Origin: Achromobacter sp. MYb9
GTDB taxonomy: Bacteria; Pseudomonadota; Gammaproteobacteria; Burkholderiales; Burkholderiaceae_B
Direction: 5' to 3'
NCBI RefSeq assembly: GCF_002975275.1
Contig: NZ_PCOQ01000011.1
Coordinates: 124,001 to 188,000 of the forward strand
DNA length: 64,000 bases
Part shown: piece by piece, positions 15,654-25,324 of the stretch
Numbering within the stretch: position 1 is the first letter of the stretch
How the letters are laid out: each line of letters starts with the position of its first letter
Notes under the pieces: generated by a model
Seen by the model: only the letters and a program-made list of their open reading frames with translations
What the model was told of the DNA's origin: nothing
Database searches by the model: none
Program-made: the position numbers and the translations under genes

Positions 15654-16286
15654 CTATGATATTGCAGTCTTCAGGACCGAATGGATGACGAACCGGTCCA
15701 TCTCGCCTTCAGGCAGGTAGGGCTCGGCCCGCAAGGTCATGGTGCGCCCCGCGAAACGCTCATCGGCCTCGTCCAGCATGCGCACGCCGGTAATCGGATC
15801 GGCGATGCAGAAGCCCTCCACCGACATGGCAAGTTTGTCGAAGGCCGCCTCTGTGGCGGCGTAGCGCCCGGGGCCACCGTTCAAGCGCTCAAGCAACGCT
15901 AACGCCTCCCGCGCGCCGAGCGACAGTACGTCCTTGCCATCAAGAAATAGCGGACGCTGATTCTGGGCCGGCATGATTTCGGCCAGACGCTCAGCCTGGT
16001 ATCCCAGTATGAGGCCCGGATTGCCGCGCGTTTCGGTCACGCTGTCAGCGGAAGGGCCGCTTTGCGTATAGACGCTGATGAACGCCTGCTTTTCCTCGTC
16101 GCTCATCGCGTCGCCGAACTTCTCCAGCGTGTCGCGCAGGAGATCATCCGAAACTCTATTGTTGCCACGCACGGTAACGGCGCCGTACGTGCCGGACAGC
16201 GCATTCACCTGCGCCGCGGACATGCCGAATTTGAGTTTCCCCAGCCCCTTGCCGGGAAAAACAGTCCAGTCGCTTTCTGCGGCCAT
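15654..16286 (-). CDS. hypothetical protein
   Basis: This 210-residue protein starts MAAESDWTVFPGKGLGKLKFGMSAAQV; the ATG at 16286 has AGGGA upstream, while longer versions (to 16316 or beyond) have none. The motif GLGKLKFGMS near the N-terminus is seen in small proteins of toxin-immunity loci, and a helical segment (DEEKQAFISVYTQ) and a domain with LLERLNGGPGRYAATEAAFDKL follow. No enzyme motif is visible. It stands upstream of the frameshifted gene in the same orientation and probably belongs to the same accessory group. Confidence 0.6.
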   Translation of the reverse strand: MAAESDWTVFPGKGLGKLKFGMSAAQVNALSGTYGAVTVRGNNRVSDDLLRDTLEKFGDAMSDEEKQAFISVYTQSGPSADSVTETRGNPGLILGYQAERLAEIMPAQNQRPLFLDGKDVLSLGAREALALLERLNGGPGRYAATEAAFDKLAMSVEGFCIADPITGVRMLDEADERFAGRTMTLRAEPYLPEGEMDRFVIHSVLKTAIS

Positions 16287-16381
16287 CTCAATCCCTACGT
16301 AGTCATTAACCGGCATGGCACGGCCCGAGGCTGCTGCCCCCTCCGCGCTCGGGCCCATGCGAACCGGCGAACATCCGGCGC

Positions 16382-16477
16382 CTATTGTGTGCACGGATAA
16401 GCCGTTCCCAAGGCTTGCGCCACCACCTTTGCAGCGGTTTCGGCCAGAAGCCGCCGTTCGGCGCAGATGAGAGAGCG
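16382..16477 (-). pseudogene. orphan 3' end of a lost gene
   Basis: Directly after the LysE stop codon the same frame continues as about 30 codons reading SLICAERRLLAETAAKVV and ending GTAYPCTQ before a stop at 16382-16384. It reads like the helical C-terminus of a real protein but has no start. It may mark the junction between accessory DNA on the left and the LysE gene on the right. Confidence 0.35.
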
Positions 16478-17116
16478 TCAGCGCGCCGGGCGCGTGCCCA
16501 TGGCCGTGAGCACGCCCAAACCGATAAATGATGTTCCCGCGAGCCGGTTACCCCAGCGACCGCTCCATGCAGCCCGTCTTAGGCGCGGAGCGACGAGACT
16601 TGCCATTAGCACGTAAAGGACGTCGGTGCAGCACGCGATCCCCACGAAAACACCCCCGAGCGCAACGGTCTGCATCAGTGGGTTGCCGTGAGCGTCCATG
16701 AACTGCGGCAGGAAGGCGGCGAAGAACAAGGTGGTTTTCGGGTTCAGCAGCGCGACCATGAAGCCATCTCGAAAGACGCGCCGCAACGGCTGCGCCAGCA
16801 CCTGTGGCGTTGCGTCGGTGACTGGCAACGCCGTCCTCCACATCCGGATCCCCAGATACACGAGGTAGGCGGCGCCGGCCCATTTCACGGTGGTAAAAGC
16901 GGCTGATGACACGGCAAATACGGCGGCCAGCCCGAGCGCGGCTCCCAATGCATTGGAGAGATTGCCAAGCGCGACGCCCAGTACAGATGCAAGACCGCAT
17001 GCGCGACCCTGCGCCAAAGTACGGGCCACGATGTAGACGACCGCGGGTCCGGGGGTGATAGCCAACATCAGGCTAGCGCCCACAAAAGCCAGGAGCAAAG
17101 GCATGTCGGGAAGCAT
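16478..17116 (-). CDS. LysE/RhtB-family amino acid exporter
   Basis: The 212-residue protein has the LysE/RhtB hallmarks: the N-terminal motif ITPGPAVVYIVART, then GLASVLGVALGNL, YLVYLGIRMWR, and a region FRDGFMVALLNPKTTLFFAAFLPQF that is typical of this exporter family. Five to six hydrophobic segments span the protein. Members export amino acids or their analogues, such as lysine, homoserine or threonine; the substrate cannot be told here. The ATG at 17116 has GGAG upstream, whereas the longer frame (to 17227) has no site. No dedicated LysR regulator adjoins it. Confidence 0.85.
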   Translation of the reverse strand: MLPDMPLLLAFVGASLMLAITPGPAVVYIVARTLAQGRACGLASVLGVALGNLSNALGAALGLAAVFAVSSAAFTTVKWAGAAYLVYLGIRMWRTALPVTDATPQVLAQPLRRVFRDGFMVALLNPKTTLFFAAFLPQFMDAHGNPLMQTVALGGVFVGIACCTDVLYVLMASLVAPRLRRAAWSGRWGNRLAGTSFIGLGVLTAMGTRPAR

Positions 17117-17418
17117 ACGAACTCCAAATGTGAGGTGACAATTATCGTTACACCACTTCAATTTACAAGGAATCATCCTGCAGGGTACTTGCATATAGGA
17201 TGCCTTGCACCTGTCTTGCAGGCGCAAGTTGCAAGGTCAGCTTCGGGTCGACAACGGTCATTCCTAACGGGTGGCCGAGCCCGCTAAGTGCAACCTGGCA
17301 CGGGATACACGATGAACGCGACCACCTCTCTCGCCGAACTCGATGCTTGCCGGGCCATGATAGTTGGCGGGCGCCGCTGCGCCGCCCATTACCACCATGG
17401 CATATTCCGGCCAATCAT
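17117..17418. other. intergenic region with nested inverted repeats
   Basis: Between the lysE start and the trxB stop. Around 17200-17240 outer arms CCTTGCA and TGCAAGG enclose inner arms CTTGC-AGGC-GCAAG, giving a nested hairpin that could end trxB transcription or be an operator for the exporter. A 39-codon plus-strand frame (17311-17430) ending PIIYAE lacks a ribosome binding site and is probably a remnant. Confidence 0.4.
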
Positions 17419-18898
<1,480 letters not shown>

Positions 18899-18979
18899 TT
18901 TTTTCTCCGGTAGCCGAGCGTATTAACTCACTCGGGTTTTAAGATCCATTCACGCGGCAGGGCATACGCCCGATTACGC

Positions 18980-19366
18980 CTACGACACCAAGGCGTAAGC
19001 CTCTTGCTGCTCCTGACTGAACTTTGTCCGCACCCAGCGTGAGATCTCACGTGCGGACAAATTTCCCAGGTACCGGCCAAGCTCCCGGCCGTACTCGCCA
19101 TACAACACGATCATTGGCACAGCTGCGACCTTCAACGAGTTCAGCAGTTGGGAATCCGTGGCAGCATTGACTTTCACAACTCGAACGTGCCCGCCAAAAT
19201 CTTCAGCAGCCTTTTCAACTGCGGGCCCCATCGTCGTGCACGGGGGGCACCACGGCGCTCCGATGTAAAGCAGAATCGGAACGTTGCTCGAGCGTGCCAA
19301 ACGGTTAAATGCCGTGGCATCCAGCTCCTCTACTTTCCCGACCCAAGATGGCACGGTCATGTTCAT
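18980..19366 (-). CDS. thioredoxin-family protein with CPPC active site
   Basis: The 128-residue protein has a thioredoxin fold with the active site APWCPPC (C40 and C43) and the cis-proline segment VAAVPMIVLYGE. It has no signal peptide, so it should act in the cytoplasm. It is longer and more divergent than the companion thioredoxin at 19435-19755, and both have CPPC instead of the usual CGPC, which should shift the redox potential. The C-terminal extension (EISRWVRTKFSQEQQEAYALVS) is atypical. The gene lies 68 bases downstream of the other thioredoxin and is probably part of the same operon. Confidence 0.85.
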   Translation of the reverse strand: MNMTVPSWVGKVEELDATAFNRLARSSNVPILLYIGAPWCPPCTTMGPAVEKAAEDFGGHVRVVKVNAATDSQLLNSLKVAAVPMIVLYGEYGRELGRYLGNLSAREISRWVRTKFSQEQQEAYALVS

Positions 19367-19434
19367 CGCCTCACCTTTTCAACTGGCAGCTGGCCTCGCT
19401 GAGGCCGGCCGCTTGGCTATGTGACTAACGCGTC

Positions 19435-19755
19435 TTATACGAATGCAGCCAGTTCCGCACGCAACGCCTGCTTCGGCATCGCTCCGAGGAGCTCCTTGGC
19501 GACATTCCCGTCCACGAAAACCTTTAATGCCGGGATGGACCGTACGCCATATCGCCGCGCCAGTTCGGGATGCTCGTCGATGTCAACCTTGACCACCTGC
19601 AGCTTGCCAGCGAGTTCGTCGGAAAGCTCCTCCAATGAAGGGGCGATGGCTCGGCAAGGCGGACACCAAGGCGCCCAGAAATCGACCAAGACCGGCGTCT
19701 TGCTCTGAATGACATCAACTTCGAAATCACTAGTGGTGGTGTTACGGGTAGCCAT
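19435..19755 (-). CDS. thioredoxin with CPPC active site
   Basis: The 106-residue protein is a complete single-domain thioredoxin: VDFWAPWCPPCRAIAP with C31 and C34, VVKVDIDEHPELARRYGVRSIP with the cis-proline, and LKVFVDGNVAKELLGAMPK. The active site is CPPC rather than CGPC. It is cytoplasmic, with no leader. It follows the OYE gene by 38 bases on the minus strand and would be reduced by the TrxB encoded further on. Pairing of two thioredoxins with a reductase in one operon suggests a dedicated thiol-repair route. Confidence 0.92.
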   Translation of the reverse strand: MATRNTTTSDFEVDVIQSKTPVLVDFWAPWCPPCRAIAPSLEELSDELAGKLQVVKVDIDEHPELARRYGVRSIPALKVFVDGNVAKELLGAMPKQALRAELAAFV

Positions 19756-19793
19756 TTGGAACCTCCATAAAACGCGATTGCTTAATGCACTGA

Positions 19794-20915
19794 TTAGTTG
19801 ATTGCAGCGAGACTTCCGCTGGACTCGAAAGTCGGGTAATCGGTGTAGCCCTTGGCTCCAATCACCCCGTAGAACGTGGACCGGTCAGCCTCTGCGAGTG
19901 GCCACCCGTTCTTCATGCGCTCCACCAGATCGGGGTTAGCGATGTATGCCGTGCCGAACGCGATCAAATCAAGCTCTCCTTTTGCAAGCTCAGCGTCGGC
20001 CAGATCCTTGGTAAAACCACCAGCGCCGATCAGAGTGCCCTGGTACGCCTTACGGAAGGCGGCACCAAAGCCAGCGGGCGTGCCCGCGGCCGAAATAGTC
20101 GTCTGATAGTTCAGGTGGACAAATGCCAAAGTTCTATCGTTCAAAGCTGCAGCCATGCTGGCCCACGCTTCTTCCTCGCCTTCAAAGGCCTCCATGTCAT
20201 AGATACGGCCGAACGGTGAGACACGCACACCCACCTTTTCACCGCCGATCTCGTCCGCCAGCGCATCAAGCGTCTCCAGCAAGAAGCGTTGGCGATTGGC
20301 GATGGAGCCTCCGTATTTATCGGTGCGGGTGTTCATTGCACTACTCAGGAACTGATCAAACAAGAACGCGTTGGCCGCCATCACTTCGACCCCATCAAAG
20401 CCAGCATCCATGGCGCATCGAGCAGAGGCAACAAAGTCCTGGATGACGCGACCCACTTCGTCTGTGGAAAGCGCGCGCGGCTTGCTAGGCAAAACCGGAC
20501 CTTCTTTGCCCGGCTCTACCCATGCATAAACCATGGTCGACGTCGCCGGCACCTCGCCTGAAGACACCGGCGCGCCATTTCCCGGCTGAGTGGAATAGTG
20601 AGACAGACGGCCTACGTGCCAAAGCTGAGCGAAGATCTTGCCGCCCTTCTCATGCACAGCGTCAGTCACCTTCCGCCATCCTTGGACCTGCTCGTCGGTG
20701 TACAAGCCGGGCGTATACAAATAGCCGCGGCCTTCCTCGGAAACTGGCAGACCTTCCGTAATAATCAAGCCCGCCGACGCGCGCTGCGCGTAGTAGAGAG
20801 CAGTCAGGTCATCAGGGATGTTCTCGGGCGTCCGAGTCCGTGTCATCGGCGCCATGACGACACGGTTGGCCAGTTGCAGACCGGAGAGATCGTAGGGGGT
20901 AAAAAGTTTGCTCAT
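19794..20915 (-). CDS. Old Yellow Enzyme homologue (NemA-like) with altered active site
   Basis: The 373-residue protein is a full-length FMN flavoprotein of the OYE family: LANRVVMAPMTRTR at residues 15-28, FAQLWHVGRLSH near 95-106, DKYGGSIANRQRF and LIGAGGFTKDLA. These enzymes reduce activated alkenes, nitro compounds and quinones with NAD(P)H. The usual H-x-x-H/N-G-Y segment that binds the substrate oxygen and donates a proton reads here M179-A-A-N182-A-F184, so both the first histidine and the tyrosine are replaced. Substrate range or even reaction may differ. It belongs to the TetR-headed redox operon, as NemA does with NemR in E. coli. Confidence 0.93.
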   Translation of the reverse strand: MSKLFTPYDLSGLQLANRVVMAPMTRTRTPENIPDDLTALYYAQRASAGLIITEGLPVSEEGRGYLYTPGLYTDEQVQGWRKVTDAVHEKGGKIFAQLWHVGRLSHYSTQPGNGAPVSSGEVPATSTMVYAWVEPGKEGPVLPSKPRALSTDEVGRVIQDFVASARCAMDAGFDGVEVMAANAFLFDQFLSSAMNTRTDKYGGSIANRQRFLLETLDALADEIGGEKVGVRVSPFGRIYDMEAFEGEEEAWASMAAALNDRTLAFVHLNYQTTISAAGTPAGFGAAFRKAYQGTLIGAGGFTKDLADAELAKGELDLIAFGTAYIANPDLVERMKNGWPLAEADRSTFYGVIGAKGYTDYPTFESSGSLAAIN

Positions 20916-20988
20916 GATGCGTTTCTCGATTGGGATGCAACCCCGTTCGGAGCTGCTAGTTGCAATGCGTGTGTGATGCAGTCCGGCC

Positions 20989-21543
20989 TTAGCCTTCCAA
21001 GACTTCCAGCGTGGAGACGACTCGAATGGCCTTGGAGAAGTTGGCGCGGTTTACCGACGTCTTGCTCACCACATCGTGAAGTTCCTCCAGGCGTTCGCGC
21101 GGGGCGTCGGCGTGCAGGCGAACGACATAGCTCACTTCGTCGTAGCCGGGGTTCACGGTTTCGTCTAACCCGAGGAACCCGCGCAGATCCAGCTCGCCTT
21201 CGGTCTCAATCTCCAGGCTGTGCAGCGTGATTCCCATCGCCGCGGCGTTGACCACGTAGCCGACCGTCAAGCAGGCATTAAGCGCTGCCATCAACAGTTC
21301 TTGCGGATTAGGCGCGGAGTTCTGACCGAGCAATTCGTTCGGTTCATCAGCCGCGATTTCGAAGTTGCGTTCGTACTTCACTCCACTGAGCGAATAGTGG
21401 CTTACCGTTGCGACCGAGCGGGTCTGGCCGGCCCATTTCGTCTTGACGTTGAAGCGGGCATTCCGCTTGGAAGCGTCCTCGGCTATGCCTTTTGCGAACT
21501 GCTGAAGCGCGGCGACATCGATACCATTGGGCATGTTGGTCAT
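20989..21543 (-). CDS. OsmC-family protein
   Basis: The 184-residue protein has the OsmC/Ohr fold: VSHYSLSGVKYERNFEIAADEP, then LGQNSAPNPQELLMAALNACLTVGYVV with the first catalytic cysteine, and the acidic strand region EGELDLRGFLGLDETVNPGYDEVSY. OsmC and Ohr reduce organic peroxides with two cysteines; here the second is not apparent, because the expected C-P-V segment reads TSVNRANF. It may therefore work with an outside thiol such as the operon's thioredoxin, or bind rather than reduce. It lies between the DsbA-like and OYE genes. Confidence 0.88.
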   Translation of the reverse strand: MTNMPNGIDVAALQQFAKGIAEDASKRNARFNVKTKWAGQTRSVATVSHYSLSGVKYERNFEIAADEPNELLGQNSAPNPQELLMAALNACLTVGYVVNAAAMGITLHSLEIETEGELDLRGFLGLDETVNPGYDEVSYVVRLHADAPRERLEELHDVVSKTSVNRANFSKAIRVVSTLEVLEG

Positions 21544-21646
21544 TTCAATATTCCTTTCTGATTACGCGTATGTACGCAAGAGGTCGCGCGGTGCCGGATG
21601 GCGCCGTTTGATCCAGTTGATTGATGCGATAAGTTCAAGTGGTGAA

Positions 21647-22330
21647 TTAGTAGGAACAGCCATCAATGCCGCAGCTCCCACCTTCTGCAACACCGGTAAT
21701 TTCTTCGGGCGCCTCGCGCGCGGCATCTAGAATTGCTCGCTCGAAAACACTGACGTCTCGCGCACCGGACACAAAGGCGCTGTCGTTGAATAGAAACAAC
21801 GGAACACCATTGGCAATGCGGCTCGCCCTACTCTCGTCAAGTTGAATTTCGGCGGCGATACGAGCGGATTCGAGGTCGAATGACGTGTCGGTAACGCCAA
21901 CTTCTTTGGCCAACGAAATCAGCACATCCCGATCAAAAATATCGAGTCCGTCTGTTGTTCCAGCCTTGTACAGGCGCTCCATCAACCGCTGCGCGAGTAG
22001 TGGATCGCCAATGTTCTTGAGCAGTGCATGCGCTTTAGTCGTGTCTCCAAAACGCATGGCGTCGAAGTTGTAGACGAGGCCTTCCATAAGACCATTGGCG
22101 CTGACCGCCTCCATCATCCGATGCGCAGCAGCGGCGCCGCCAAGCTTCTGCTGCAGGGCGGTCTTGTAGTCCATCGGAAGCACGTCCTTGGCAAGACGGT
22201 AGGCACGGTGGCTCACCACGACCTGGACCTGGCCGGCCAACGACACAACCGCCTTTTCAAAACGCTTTTTTGCAATCCAGCACCACGGACATACAAAGTC
22301 AGACCATACTTCCACGTTCACAGCTTTCAT
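21647..22330 (-). CDS. DsbA-family oxidoreductase, FrnE-like, copy 1
   Basis: The 227-residue protein starts MKAVNVEVWSDFVCPWCWIAKKRFE, with CPWC at residues 14-17 at the very N-terminus, and has the helical insert and FGDTTKAHALLK and GVPLFLF-cis-proline regions of FrnE-like cytoplasmic DsbA proteins. There is no signal peptide. A second cysteine pair occurs in the C-terminal GGSCGIDGCSY. The start at 22330 has GGAG upstream. FrnE-type proteins are disulfide isomerase-like factors of oxidative stress resistance. It is the first gene after tetR, with an operator in front, and has a paralogue at 42048-42698. Confidence 0.9.
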   Translation of the reverse strand: MKAVNVEVWSDFVCPWCWIAKKRFEKAVVSLAGQVQVVVSHRAYRLAKDVLPMDYKTALQQKLGGAAAAHRMMEAVSANGLMEGLVYNFDAMRFGDTTKAHALLKNIGDPLLAQRLMERLYKAGTTDGLDIFDRDVLISLAKEVGVTDTSFDLESARIAAEIQLDESRASRIANGVPLFLFNDSAFVSGARDVSVFERAILDAAREAPEEITGVAEGGSCGIDGCSY

Positions 22331-22358
22331 TGATATCTCCGTCTTACCAACCGACAAC

Positions 22359-22378
22359 CCTACCATGTAGTAGGTAGG
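22359..22378. promoter_or_regulatory. putative TetR operator upstream of DsbA-like copy 1
   Basis: CCTACC-N8-GGTAGG, 29 bases before the start codon of the DsbA-like gene. The same 6-8-6 layout occurs at 23034-23053, 42743-42762 and 44606-44625, always in front of tetR-linked genes. Confidence 0.75.
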
Positions 22379-22434
22379 CTTATAGGTTAAAAAAAAGGGC
22401 TGCATTTATCCCTCCTGGGGTCGACGCAGCATTC

Positions 22435-22998
22435 TCAAGCGTGTTGGGCTATCACTTGAATCACACTTATGTTCAGCGGCGCGTCTTCCCTGGTGGCCCA
22501 GTTGATGAAGCAGGAACCTTCCAGAAGGCTCAGCAGTAGAAACGCCTTTTCCTTGGCTCCGCTGCCCTGCGGAATTTCTCCAAGATTGATGCCCTCCTTC
22601 AGTATCCTGGTCAGCCAAGTCAACTGCATGTCAAAGAACTGATGCGTCAGCCGCTGCAGATTCGGCGGCAATGCAGACACCTCGGCCGCAAGCGCCCCGC
22701 AAAGAGGTAGCAGGCCGCCATCGGTACTGGACCTGAAAATTTGAAAAAAGCTCTCCAGACGGCCCATGACGTGGCGATGCTGAGTCTGTATTCGTTCGAG
22801 CTCGGTGCTTACGCGGGCAATGTAGGTCTCGACGATCACTTCGCCCAGTTCTTCCTTAGTGGGGAAATGATGGTGGATGCTCGCCTTGCGAATGCCTACC
22901 GCGTCAGCAAGATCAGCGTAGCTGAACGCGGTATAGCCTCGGGTACGCATCAGGGTTTCGGCGGTCTGAAGCAAAGCCTCTCGTGTGCCGGTAGCCAT
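22435..22998 (-). CDS. TetR-family regulator, copy 1
   Basis: The 187-residue protein has a TetR helix-turn-helix at residues about 5-50 (REALLQTAETLMRTRGYTAFSYADLADAVGIRKASIHHHFPTKEEL) and a helical ligand domain with cysteines in PLCGALAAE and GSCFINW. It is closest to the NemR/AcrR-like group; NemR senses electrophiles through cysteines. A palindrome of type YCTACC-N8-GGYAGR lies upstream of its own start (23034-23053) and upstream of the next gene (22359-22378), so it likely represses itself and the redox operon. About two thirds of its residues match the second copy at 42825-43388. Confidence 0.93.
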   Translation of the reverse strand: MATGTREALLQTAETLMRTRGYTAFSYADLADAVGIRKASIHHHFPTKEELGEVIVETYIARVSTELERIQTQHRHVMGRLESFFQIFRSSTDGGLLPLCGALAAEVSALPPNLQRLTHQFFDMQLTWLTRILKEGINLGEIPQGSGAKEKAFLLLSLLEGSCFINWATREDAPLNISVIQVIAQHA

Positions 22999-23033
22999 AT
23001 CCTTTCCTTTTCCGGTCTTAGCATTTTTTGAAT

Positions 23034-23053
23034 TCTACCTACCAGTTGGTAGG
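23034..23053. promoter_or_regulatory. putative TetR operator upstream of tetR copy 1
   Basis: TCTACC-N8-GGTAGG, 36 bases before the tetR start, with an additional overlapping CCTACC inside. Autoregulation is inferred. Confidence 0.75.
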
Positions 23054-23316
23054 CTGTCAACACCTAGTGGGTGGAAAACCACGGCTCGTCCCAGCGTCTG
23101 ATGTGACCCGCAAATAATTCATAGCACACCAGCATTCTTTGAAGAGCTGCGCATTCTGTACATGATCCAATAATTTCATCAGCGCAACAGATGCAGCGCG
23201 GTCCTGACGGCCGGCTTATGTCGCAGTTCGACGACCTGCGGCCAAGCGCGCCCACATCGGCGCCCGTACTTGCCAATGAGGCGCCTTTGATATTTGGATT
23301 CAGCGTTGGAGCAATC

Positions 23317-24321
23317 ATGAAAGTACAGCCGGACCGCGCACGTCAATTCTGCACAAATGTCCTATTGGCCCTGGACACTCCAGAGTCGACTGCACGCACC
23401 ATCTCGTCTCACTTGGTGGAGGCGGACATGAAGAATGTGCGATCGCACGGAATGATTCGCCTCGTGCGCTATGCCGAGCAGATTGAAAGTGGCTACATCG
23501 ACAACAAGGCTCCGATAGATATTCGCCAGGTCGCGCCTGGGATGCTCCATGTCGATGCAAACAGGAACTGGGGGATTGTTGCATTGGACGCCATGGTACC
23601 CGAGCTTGAGAAAGTAGCCCGGGAAAATGGAGTCGCCGCTGGAGCGTTGGTCAACTGCGCACATACCGGAAGAATCGGCGCGTTCAGCGAAGCACTGGCG
23701 CGCCGGTTCATGTGGGGCATGGTCTTCGGCGGCGGTGCGAATCGGCACTTGCACGAGGTCGCCCCGCATGGCGGCGCCAAAGGGGTGTTCGATACAAACC
23801 CGTACGCCTTTAGCTTGCCGATGACGAAAGACAGCATGGCAAGCGCTGACTTCGCCACCGCAGCAACGGCGCAGGGCAAGGTGCTGGTCTATCGCACGAA
23901 TCAAAAGCCGTTGCCAGCGGGCTGGATTATCGACAAGACCGGCAAGCCGTCCGTGAATCCTGAGGACTTGTATGACGGTGGCGCATTGCTGACGTCAGGA
24001 GAGCAGAAGGGATCAGCCATGGCACTTATTGCCGAACTATTCGGAGAGGCCGTCCTAGGCACTCCCCATGAACTTAACTGGTTCGTCATTGCTGTCGACC
24101 TGAGCCGCTTCACCGACCAATCGGCATATTTTTCGCAAGCGCTCTCTCTTCAGACCAAGATCGAAGATTGCCCACCTGCCGCAGGCGTCGACAAAGTCCG
24201 ATGGCCCGGTCAGCCTGAAGTCGAAAGCGAAGCTACCGCTTCGAGCGACGGCATTGAGTACTCATCGTTAGAACTTGATCGGCTGGTAACGCTCGGAAGC
24301 CGACTCAACATCGTGTTGTGA
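23317..24321 (+). CDS. Ldh2-family hydroxyacid dehydrogenase
   Basis: The 334-residue protein belongs to the NAD(P)-dependent malate/L-sulfolactate/ureidoglycolate dehydrogenase family, which is unrelated to classical Rossmann lactate dehydrogenases. Typical parts are SHLVEADMKNVRSHGMIRLVRY with the early histidine, ALVNCAHTGRIGAFSEALARR, GGGANRHLHEVAPHGGAKGVFDTNPYAFSLPM and the C-terminal EQKGSAMALIAELFGEAVLG. The HTGRIG and APHGG segments resemble YbiC-type hydroxycarboxylate dehydrogenases. It interconverts a 2-hydroxy and a 2-keto acid. The ATG at 23317 has GGAG upstream. It heads an operon with an amino-acid-type ABC transporter and an FMN hydroxyacid oxidase. Confidence 0.9.
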   Translation: MKVQPDRARQFCTNVLLALDTPESTARTISSHLVEADMKNVRSHGMIRLVRYAEQIESGYIDNKAPIDIRQVAPGMLHVDANRNWGIVALDAMVPELEKVARENGVAAGALVNCAHTGRIGAFSEALARRFMWGMVFGGGANRHLHEVAPHGGAKGVFDTNPYAFSLPMTKDSMASADFATAATAQGKVLVYRTNQKPLPAGWIIDKTGKPSVNPEDLYDGGALLTSGEQKGSAMALIAELFGEAVLGTPHELNWFVIAVDLSRFTDQSAYFSQALSLQTKIEDCPPAAGVDKVRWPGQPEVESEATASSDGIEYSSLELDRLVTLGSRLNIVL

Positions 24322-24336
24322 GTGTCGTTGTTCCAA

Positions 24337-24354
24337 CCTGGTGCATGCACCAGG
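24337..24354. promoter_or_regulatory. perfect 18-bp palindrome between dehydrogenase and binding protein genes
   Basis: CCTGGTGCATGCACCAGG lies 16 bases after the Ldh2-family stop and 36 bases before the binding-protein start. It can be an operator or an intercistronic RNA hairpin that stabilises the downstream message of the abundant binding protein. Confidence 0.6.
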
Positions 24355-24390
24355 ACTACCTGCGGTGACGCAGATAAACAGGGGAAAAAT

Positions 24391-25287
24391 ATGAAATCCA
24401 TCAACAAGAAACTCGTTGGCTTCGCCCTCGCGACGCTTATGGTTGGCCCGGTCTCGTACGCGCAGTCTGCCGACACGCTTTCCAAAGCCAAGACGGCTGG
24501 TTTCATCGTGCTTGGGGTAAAGGAAAACACAATACCCATGACCTACCGAGTGGGCAGCGGATACACCGGAATGCAAACGGAGCTGTGCGAGAAGTTCGTC
24601 GCCAGCGCGCTGCCCGGCGTAAAGGTCCGCTACATGAGTGTTACTGCCCAGAACCGCATCCCACTTCTTCAGAACGGCACCGTCGACATCGTGTGCGATG
24701 CGGCCACGAACACCGAAGCGCGAGCGGAACAGGTGGCATTTTCCTACACGGACTACGTATCACTTGTCCGATACGCAGTTAAAAAGGAATCGGGCATCAA
24801 GGCCGTCGAAGATCTCAAGGGTAAGACCGTCGCAACGTCGGTTGGCACTACCGTCGTGCAGAACCTTCGAGCGCTTAATAGCAGCAAGAACCTCGACATG
24901 AACCTGGTTTTGACCAAAGACCACGCAGAAGGGTTTCTGTTGTTGCAGTCCGGGCGTGCGGACGCGTACGTGATGGACGACAACACCTTGGCCGGCAACA
25001 TTGCGAACATGGCCAAGCCGGAACTGTACGAAATCGTCGGCAGTCCGCTCAGCACCGAACCCCTAGCCCTGATGGTTCGCAAGGATGACCCCGAAATCAA
25101 GAATGCCCTGAACACTTATGTTGCTGCGTCGATGAAGTCCGGCGACATGGAGAAGCTCTACAACCGTTGGTTCATGAGCCCAATTCCGCCGCGCAATACC
25201 GCCATCAATCTTCCAATGAGTCCGGCTACGCGAGCGGCTTACGAACAACCCAACGATCGCCCTGCCGAATCTTACGTCGCCAAGTGA
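24391..25287 (+). CDS. periplasmic solute-binding protein of amino-acid ABC transporter
   Basis: The 298-residue protein starts with a signal peptide (MKSINKKLVGFALATLMVGPVSYAQS) and is a family-3 binding protein: GVKENTIPMTYRVGSGYTGMQTELCEKF, QNRIPLLQNGTVDIVCDAATNTEARAEQVAFSYTDY and a LLQSGRADAYVMDD segment. It resembles GltI-type glutamate/aspartate binding proteins. The ATG at 24391 follows GGGGAAAA. Its ligand is unknown; the two hydroxyacid enzymes in the operon suggest an acidic substrate such as a hydroxy- or amino-dicarboxylate or a sulfonated acid, which is inference. Confidence 0.92.
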   Translation: MKSINKKLVGFALATLMVGPVSYAQSADTLSKAKTAGFIVLGVKENTIPMTYRVGSGYTGMQTELCEKFVASALPGVKVRYMSVTAQNRIPLLQNGTVDIVCDAATNTEARAEQVAFSYTDYVSLVRYAVKKESGIKAVEDLKGKTVATSVGTTVVQNLRALNSSKNLDMNLVLTKDHAEGFLLLQSGRADAYVMDDNTLAGNIANMAKPELYEIVGSPLSTEPLALMVRKDDPEIKNALNTYVAASMKSGDMEKLYNRWFMSPIPPRNTAINLPMSPATRAAYEQPNDRPAESYVAK

Positions 25288-25324
25288 TTTCAGCAATGAG
25301 ATCCATGTAAAGGCAAGGTGAATC

